A stretch of DNA of 64,000 bases from positions 1,426,001-1,490,000 of the forward strand of contig NC_089241.1 of NCBI RefSeq assembly GCF_000512585.2. The letters run 5' to 3'. This DNA is from Kwoniella bestiolae CBS 10118. Lineage: Eukaryota > Basidiomycota > Tremellomycetes > Tremellales > Cryptococcaceae. The notes beneath the pieces are model-generated. The model was not told the DNA's origin. It made no database searches and saw only the letters and a program-made list of their open reading frames with translations. Position numbers and translations under genes: made by a program. Positions 56,920 through 64,000 of this stretch are shown here, piece by piece. The first letter of the stretch is position 1. The number at the start of each line of letters is the position of its first letter.

Positions 56920-58828
56920 ATGTCACTCCGACCTCTCGTCTCCTTCCGCCCTTGCCTTTCACCCCGCTCACCCATACCTATACCTACACGGAGCTTGTCG
57001 ACCTCTCTACCTCGTCGCCGACCATTCTCATCTTCCAGCAACGCTCCATCGACTATCGCAGCTACCGTCACCCAGACGCTGAGCTCGCTTCAAGACAGCG
57101 TCAATGATATAGCTGAGAAGTTCAAGAGGGCCGTGGAGCAGAGTCACAGCGAGCAGTATGAGGGTGTGGAGGAGAGGGGTCTGAGGATGTTGATCTTTGG
57201 TAAACCCGGGAGTGGGAAGGTGAGCGAACTGTCCCTGTTCATGGACATATATACGTAGGAAGGATTAGCTGACAGTTTCTGGTTATAGGGGACTCTAAGT
57301 GCTCGGTTAGTTGTAGTTCACGCAATACCATCCAGCCCAAACGATTGCTGATCCTCGCACTGTGATATTGCACGCCGCAGACTGGTCAAAGAATATGACA
57401 TAGCATTCGTATCTACCGGAGACGTACTTCGAAAGGAGATAGCAGCAGGCTCGGAAGTGGGCAAGAAAGCCGAAGCTGTAGTAGCCAGTGGTGGTGAGTT
57501 GTCCTGCTCTTCCGTCAGCTTGCGCCTCTGACAATAACTAAACCTGAAAAACGCATAGGGCTGGTATCGGACGAATTGATGTTGGAGATTGTCAAGACTG
57601 AATTAGACAGATTACATGGTAAAGTTAGTGACGTCCATCATTATATAAACTGTTGAGACGGCGCTTGTGCTGATTGAATGAGGTTGGTAGAGTTGGATAG
57701 TAGATGGTTTCCCACGTACTTTACACCAGGGCGAATTGTTAGACTCTGTACTAAACCAAGAGGTACGTCAACGTCTCCTCTGGATAATGCTGTACGCTTG
57801 AATAAGTGCATGCAAGACCTTCACTTGTCAGGAGAAATTGCGACTCTCGGCATCCAATGATAGCTGACCATGCCGACAGAATCGACCATTAAACATGATC
57901 GTCCATCTCAACGTCCCAGACTCGGTGATCATGGCTCGTATATCAGGTAAATCGAGATATCTTCTTCCAGATGGTCTCTTCTCTTGATGCTTCCGGGTAG
58001 ACTGATATTTCCAACTGGTACAGCTCGATGGGTTCATCTCCCCTCTGGAAGAGTATACAACACCACCTACTCTGCACCCAAAGTACCAGGGAAAGACGAT
58101 ATAACGGGCGAGCCACTATCCAAGAGGCCAGACGATACGCCTGTGAGTTGACTTCAATCTCACTTGCTAAGCTGTGGCGCAGTCACATACACATACAATG
58201 AAATGCTGATCTTCCTATGTTCACGATGATTAGGAGACTTTCTCAAAGAGGTTACAAGCCTACTACGAGTCCACCGCACCGTTGTTAGAGGTGGGTCCCA
58301 CTTCATCTCGCCAAGCATGACATCGCTTTCCTGCATCCATTGCTGAGGCTGACGATCTCATCTTGTGCGACCCAACAGTACTTCGCAAAGACCTACCCCT
58401 CGTCATTATTTTCGTTAAGTGGTTCATCTTCCGACGAGGTACTTATCGCTGCGGGTTTGAAAACTGCCCCTCGACCCGGAGCGCAAGCGCAGGGGAAAGG
58501 GCAAGAAGGGACGACAGGAACTGACTTTAAATCGTTTTCTTCTTCCCTCACCTCATCCTCGAACACGAACGATAATGATACCGACATTGGAACGAATGAT
58601 GAACAACAACAAAAAACGATGGCTGCGCTTGATCAGCTCTGGCCGCAATTGACCAACCTCATTGAGCCTTTCAATTTACGACGGGCCAAGAAGACGCTCA
58701 TGAAGGATGGGAGGGAGTTGACGGAGGATGAAGTTAGGGAAGTCAGGAGGGAGGCGGATGATTTGAAGGATCCTAATGAGATTGATGTGGATACCAAGGG
58801 AAAGAAAAAGAAAGCTCATGTAGAGTAG
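56920..58828 (+). CDS. ADK2: Mitochondrial adenylate kinase / GTP:AMP phosphotransferase (long-LID type)
   Basis: Nucleotide kinase of the matrix, interconverting AMP with ADP using ATP or GTP. The N-terminus MSLRPLVSFRPCLSPRSPIP and the following Arg/Ser-rich stretch are a mitochondrial targeting sequence. The P-loop GKPGSGKGTLSARLV crosses two introns. Next are the AMP site VSTGDVLRKEI and the WIVDGFPRTLHQGELLD motif. The long LID is present: ARWVHLPSGRVYNTTYSAPK and GKDDITGEPLSKRPDD. After LSGSSSDE an in-frame low-complexity insertion of about 80 residues precedes LWPQLTNLIEPF, and a charged tail ends KGKKKKAHVE. The LID lacks the four Cys of zinc-type kinases. AK3 versus AK2 nucleotide preference is not decidable here. 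Confidence 0.88.
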
Positions 58829-59234
58829 AAGTTATATATCCACTAGATTGGATCACAAGTCAAATGTCATTGTAAAGAAATAAATCGTATAGCTTCGTCT
58901 TGGTGGCTATATCAATCATGTATATATCTTAGTCAGCAGGACATCTTGTCGAGGAGATCTTCTTGACCAGCCAATTGCTCTCATCGGATGACACAGCCGG
59001 GGAGTTACTGCTCGCAAGAAGAAGGACGCAACATCCCCCACACAAGCTATTCAATGCATCAAATAGAATTAACAAATGACCGGACCGCTCCTCCCTCCCG
59101 TTCCTCTTTTTGGGTTTATGTACTACCTACGGAATGTCCTATATGCAAGAAAATTTTCTTTTTTTTTATTTTAATTATACACACACGATTTGGATTTGGG
59201 TGATCTCATTACATACTTGATTGATTGAAAGACA
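58829..59234. other. Convergent 3' spacer (adenylate kinase / GDH2)
   Basis: About 400 bases with a T10-containing run near 59157-59170. No gene. Confidence 0.4.
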
Positions 59235-62200
59235 GACTAAGCAGAAAGTTTCGAGAAGAAATGGAAGAAGTCGACATTGGAAGCTTGGAGAGAGCATTCG
59301 TAGATGTAATGTGAGCTGACCCAGGCGGACCAGATGGCTCGTTGATACTGCACCAAAGACGATATCAGCACGCATTCCAATGATTACAAACGGCAGAGAA
59401 ATGGAAGTTAAGTGGGATGGGGCTAACTCACCTGCTCAGGTAATCTCTGCATAAGCGTGTCCAATCCCACTTTATCAACCAAGGTCTTAGGGATAGCTCG
59501 CGAAAGCACGTTCTTCCTACTCGACACGTTCTCGTACAAATCGGACACTTCCAATTCGTTTTGCAAGTCATTGAGGGTCGAGGAAAGTTGGTCGGAAATC
59601 AATGTTCGCGATTTGCTTCCCTTGTTTCGTAACCACTCCTTGGTTATGCATGTGTACTCTGCTGCTGCATTTTCGCAGATCTTGGATTGAATATCTCGGA
59701 CGTAGCTTTGGTCTGTGTAGTACCATCCGACCAATCAGTAAATATCACTTCTCCATAAGTCGGAATCCGAAGAGTGGAGAAGGACAACTCACAGAAAGGC
59801 GAGGATTTGCCATCTTTAAACACCATCAAATCGAGATACTCCTCATCGTTCAATCCCAAACCGGCAAGCACCTCAAGCGACGAAGAGGTTACACCACCCT
59901 TGTTGGTCGAAGCATCCTTGAAATGGGTCACACCCTTCTTCTCCATGAACAATCGGGCTTGTTGGGTGAAGAACAAGTTGGCTCCTTCCACGATGTACTT
60001 GAAGTGTGGTTTCCCTTCAGCATCGATAAGCTGATTGACATTTGAGATGTTGACTGCTTCAGGTCGTCCACCACAGGGGACGAACAAGTCGCACTTCACT
60101 CGGAAATGGAATTCGTTTCTGTACTGAGTACCATCCGGGACGATCTCACCGGCTATACCACACGGGAGAACGTGTCAGCAGGTGGTTTTTCATGTTTCAC
60201 GGGAGGAACCACTCACAAGGTAATCTCAAATCCTTGTCATCAACCAAAACTCTATAACCATCTGGACCGAATTTAGAAGGGTCAAACTCCCCAATCATCT
60301 TTCTGCCTTTAGCTAATCTGATCAACTCCTGTCTGTCCAACCCGGCAGGATCGTAGATGATACCACTTCCATCGATGATACCAACAGTTTTGTCTCTAGA
60401 AAGCAAGATCTCGTTGGATCCCAAATCACCATCAGGTCCACCAGTTTGCAGTTTCGTCACGTCCTTTTCATTGAGACCGTGTGCCTTGAGTACACCAAGG
60501 ATGTATTGTCTGACAGAGAGCGAGGTCATACCGTAGGTGTCATGAGGGATACCACCAAGTAATTCAGCAGATTTACCAGTGGTGAATGACTTCCACCATG
60601 GTGCCTGTCTGGATCTCGCATGCTGAGCTGCCCAATCCATCAAGTCTGCAGTGTTCTCATCGGGACCGAAGAAGAGAATCTCGGGATCCTGTCGTCCACT
60701 AACATCTACAATCTTCCCCTTGATACCGGGTGTCTTACCGGGAATGAGCAGGTCGATAATCGAGTCGGCATACTTTTCGAAACATTGCTTGTAGTTGGCG
60801 GAGACATCAGGTAAGATCGTACCCTTTGCACCACCTTCGGGGATATCCTTGTTCTTCAAGTTTTGAGTGGATGACAAAGCGTAGTTCTCATCGAACAAGG
60901 TCCTGACATTGGAGTTGTAGTTCTCTTTGCTTCTAGATCTGATGATTCTAATACCACCTCTAGCGACATCTCTGAATCTGACGTGGAATCCTCGGAAGTC
61001 CGAGCCGACAATAAAGAACATACCGAAAGGTTTCTTGGGATATTCAACATCAGGGAGGAAGTTTGGATCAAGTCGGAAGGAAAGGGCGACTTTGGTGGGT
61101 TGGTAGAAGTTGCACTTGAGGACGTGTTTGTTGAAGATCAACAAAGCTTCAAGGATCTGAACGGCATGTTGGTTGGAAGCTGTTCGCCTGATCTTCTGGT
61201 ACAATTGTTCGTCGGTGAGAGGTTGCTCAGTCTTGAGTCGTTGGAAAGAGAGGGTAGGAGTGAGTTGAGAAGCCTCATCGGCGGCTGGGTAATGGACCAT
61301 GGCAAAGTTGATGTAGAGCATTCGAACGAGGTCAGGGTGGTTTTGGATGACCTCCTTGATGCTGTCTCTGGTGAAAGTTTCCTCTCTAAATCTAGTTTTG
61401 ATCTTGTTGAGAACCTCCGCGTGATCAGGGTTGGACTCGTCGAGAGCGTTCTTCAAGGCGAGATAGGCCGAACCAAGTCTGTTACAGAAGTGTTGAGCAA
61501 AGATCCAACCGACATAAGCGTACGTAGCTTCTTGCACAGCGTGGGGACTGTCGTCGTCGTCGGCGACGGAGAAGAAGGGGTTGTCGGGGAGACAGTAGAG
61601 GAGTGAAGCTTCTCGGACGACTTGGTGGATCGAGTGTTCGATGGGAGGAGCTCGGGTGTTGGGGACGGGGTTGAGGTACATTGAGATGATGGTGACACCG
61701 TTGGAGAATTGCTCGACGTATTTTCGAGCAGAGTAAAGGCCGTAGAAGTGGTAAAGATCACTAAGAGCGGAGAAGAATTTTCTAGTCCCTCCCATCCTAT
61801 CAGGGGTGTCAGTAACCTCGTCGTAGTGAAAAGAACGGAGTCGCTCACTTGTAACCAATGACCAATCTTCTTTCTCTACTATCCTCGACCTCGAACATCT
61901 CAATGACAGGTCCGTATCTTTGCTCCACTTCATTCATGACATGTTGGTATACTTCCAAGGTGTTCTCACTGGCCTTTTCGAGGAAAGCTGAATCTGAGAC
62001 TGATCGGATTTCGGTGGTACCTTGGGCGGTCTTGACGGGCGCCGAAGTGGGGAAAGAGCATCTGGACACGAAATAACATCTGAGTTGTTGAGAGATGGTA
62101 GACGAGATGGCACCGGTTGATCGGTAAGTCTCGAGTCGGTAGGCTTTCTCAGGGGATGATTCGTCGAAGAAGAGGGAATCGATTCTGCGGAATTGTATCA

Positions 62201-62991
62201 TTCAGCTCGCCTGTAGGTTACGCAAGGTTCGCTCGACTCACCTCTTTTCAACGGTAGCACCAGGACCATCGGTGACGGTCACACCAGCTTTGGAAGTGTG
62301 GATGAACACAGCTCCCTCCCTTCCCTTCTCTTGACCCTCTGGTGTGATCTTCTCCAGATCAATGACGAGCTTCTCGGGATCATGTTTGGTGTAAGCCAAA
62401 AGTTTCGCAGAGAATAAAGCGAGAACGTGGTCTGCGATAGTTTCTGGTTTCTCCCAAAGGAAGTAAGAGTTCTCGATACCTGCATACATACACACACAAA
62501 CAATCAGCTTTAGGCGAGATCACGTCAAATCACACCACAAGACAACTTACCGAGATGATTGTAGAACCAATCTACTTCACCATGCACGAGTTCCTGGGGC
62601 ATGAATCCGCTCTCGGCGAGAATACGAGATACGTTGGCTTGTTGGTCGGCTTTGGCTGGGAAAGGAGATGACTTGTAGCCGCTGGAGAAGAGATTGTACG
62701 ATCAGCTCTCGGCGCAAGAGGACGGATGAGTGACCCAGATAGAGGAAATGTGAGGGACAGTCGTGAGGACTCACATGGTATCCTTTCTGATCCTGTTACC
62801 TCCCGACTCAGAGCTGGCTCTGGACGATCTTCCAGAAGCATTAATGAGGTTAGCTACCTGTTGAGGGAGGGGCGGCTGGAGCTACGAGGTACATGCTCAT
62901 CAGTAGAATCCTTGTCTTTGTCGTGAGTGTGAAGGCAGGTAGGGATATGTTCACTCACAGAGCCATTGGGTGTTCCAATTGGAGACGACAT
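59235..62991 (-). CDS. GDH2: NAD-dependent glutamate dehydrogenase, large fungal type
   Basis: Catabolic enzyme converting glutamate to 2-oxoglutarate and ammonia with NAD, the 115-120 kDa class, typically mitochondrial or cytosolic in fungi. It starts MSSPIGTPNGS (62991), then a Ser-rich segment and WFYNHLGIENSYFLWEKPET. The catalytic core is in one long exon (60223-61800): KPFGMFFIVGSDFRGFHVRF, DVARGGIRIIRSRSKENY, DIPEGGAKGTILPD (active-site Lys region), IDLLIPGKTPG and GGIPHDTYGMTSLSVRQYIL. Next are LQTGGPDGDLGSNEI (nucleotide loop) and FVPCGGRPEAVNI. The C-terminus is HYIYECSLQASNVDFFHFFS, stop TAG 59235. Over 1,000 residues in about ten exons. No frame defects seen. Confidence 0.95.
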
Positions 62992-64000
62992 GGTTGATTA
63001 AAATACAGATTTGGTTGTTGGTTTGGGTCTAAGCTGTTATTATCATACTTGGGTCAGTTCGATATGACCTTTATATACGCTTTGCGAGTTTGTGGTAGTA
63101 GAGCAATGGAGTCGAGAGAAGCATGAAATCAAGAAGACGAGAAGCAGAGGTTTGAAGATAATCAAATGACGCCACGACAAGAGGGAGAGAACGCGGTGGT
63201 TCATCAGCGGCAATGCCGTCCCTTGATCCCATTATCCCACACATAAATCCAAAAGAAGCGAACGAAAATTACAAAGTCAAAGCATCACATGATGACCCAA
63301 GAGAAAGAAGAAGCAGAAGCAGAGCTTACGCTTGGTAAGAAGCAGCAAGGCGAGTGGGTAGGATAGAGAATTTGATTGATGATTGACGATGTTGTCGTGT
63401 GGAAAGTTGGGCTGGTCGCGTAAAAAGTGAAAAGTCAAAATATCAGAGTTTGAAGTGGAGTGTGGTGATAGTAGTTTCGGTAGCACACTATATATATCTG
63501 TGTAAGAGAGATGGTATATGGTATGGGTATGATAAGAATGCGGAGTGTGTAATTGATATGATCAGAGGTATTTATACGATTTGAGATATGAGATGGATAT
63601 GGGAGATAAGGAAATTGTTTATCTCATGAGTCGAAATGATGAAATAGGTAAAAAGGATGAAACACTCTTTCGTCTTTGACAAACGTCGCAAAGGACCCCC
63701 TCCGGGTCAAGAGATACCGAGCACGACGATAATGATGGGGAAGAGAGATAAGCCATAGATACTGTAGGAAGACACCACAACACCACACAAAGGCCTGTCG
63801 GACAGGATAAGACAGGTAAAGTCACGAGTGATAAACGATAAGAGGATGAATGGGAGGCTTGTACACGACATCAAAGGGGTGTTGAACGACAGGTCACTTG
63901 TTGTCATCATTGACAACCGGTCCGAGAACAGCAAACAGCAAACGCAGACCAAAGACAAGGACCACTCTCCCTTACACGTAGACACAAGACTCACCTGGAT
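62992..64000. promoter_or_regulatory. GDH2 upstream region
   Basis: About 1 kb up to the window edge. A TATATATA run at 63489-63496 lies roughly 500 bases before the ATG, and a possible 5'-UTR intron (GTAAGC near 63330 to TTAG near 63030 on the minus strand) would fit a long leader. ATCCAG-GTGAGT at the right edge looks like a minus-strand splice donor of an exon beyond the window. No coding region is supported. Confidence 0.35.

Noticed and set aside
60983..61606. 207-codon open frame on the plus strand inside GDH2
   Set aside because: It is exactly antisense to the long GDH2 catalytic exon and its length follows from that gene's codon bias. It has no family resemblance or start context.
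61520..63000. GDH2 N-terminal frame changes as a possible pseudogene
   Set aside because: All frame changes coincide with canonical GT-AG introns, and the joined reading follows the family without gaps.

Overview
The window is nuclear DNA of a basidiomycete fungus, most likely a tremellomycete close to Cryptococcus or Kwoniella. Nearly every gene is split by many short GT-AG introns (about 45-120 bases, CTNAC-like branch sites), genes lie on both strands with short spacers, and the tRNA genes carry introns one base 3' of the anticodon. The recognisable proteins (calcineurin B, Sec10, Arb1, Rix1, NAD-glutamate dehydrogenase, UNC93-like and Zn2Cys6 proteins) are fungal. The genus is inferred from style, not from a search. 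There are no prokaryotic, CRISPR, prophage or intact transposon features.

Layout, left to right. 0-6 kb: a CSC1/OSCA calcium channel and mitochondrial ATP synthase epsilon. 6-13 kb, minus strand: a DHA2 drug-efflux transporter, a glutathione S-transferase and a Ser-rich protein of unknown role. 13-20 kb, plus strand: the pre-60S factor Rix1 and a sugar transporter. 20-26 kb, minus strand: S-adenosylhomocysteine hydrolase between two unrecognised genes. 26-36 kb: tRNA-Phe, the ribosome-biogenesis ABC ATPase Arb1 with an internal 928-base tandem duplication, a CCDC97-like protein, a FAS1-domain protein and a basic nuclear-looking protein. 36-44 kb: a second tRNA-Phe, calcineurin B, tRNA-Val and the exocyst subunit Sec10. 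44-54.5 kb: a metabolic stretch with a beta-lactamase-fold hydrolase, a UNC93-like transporter, a Zn2Cys6 regulator and formamidase. 54.5-64 kb: the THO subunit Tex1/THOC3, a mitochondrial adenylate kinase and NAD-glutamate dehydrogenase.

Most genes are housekeeping functions that are neighbours by chance. Two functional threads can be drawn. Arb1 and Rix1 both act in ribosome biogenesis, and both sit beside divergent promoters holding the palindrome TCACGTGA. Formamidase and NAD-glutamate dehydrogenase both release ammonia, and formamidase lies directly behind a zinc-cluster regulator. The most striking object is the Arb1 locus. A perfect-looking 928-base direct duplication, with an 8-base filler at the junction, breaks the linear reading frame but leaves an exon-skipping route that would restore the normal mRNA.
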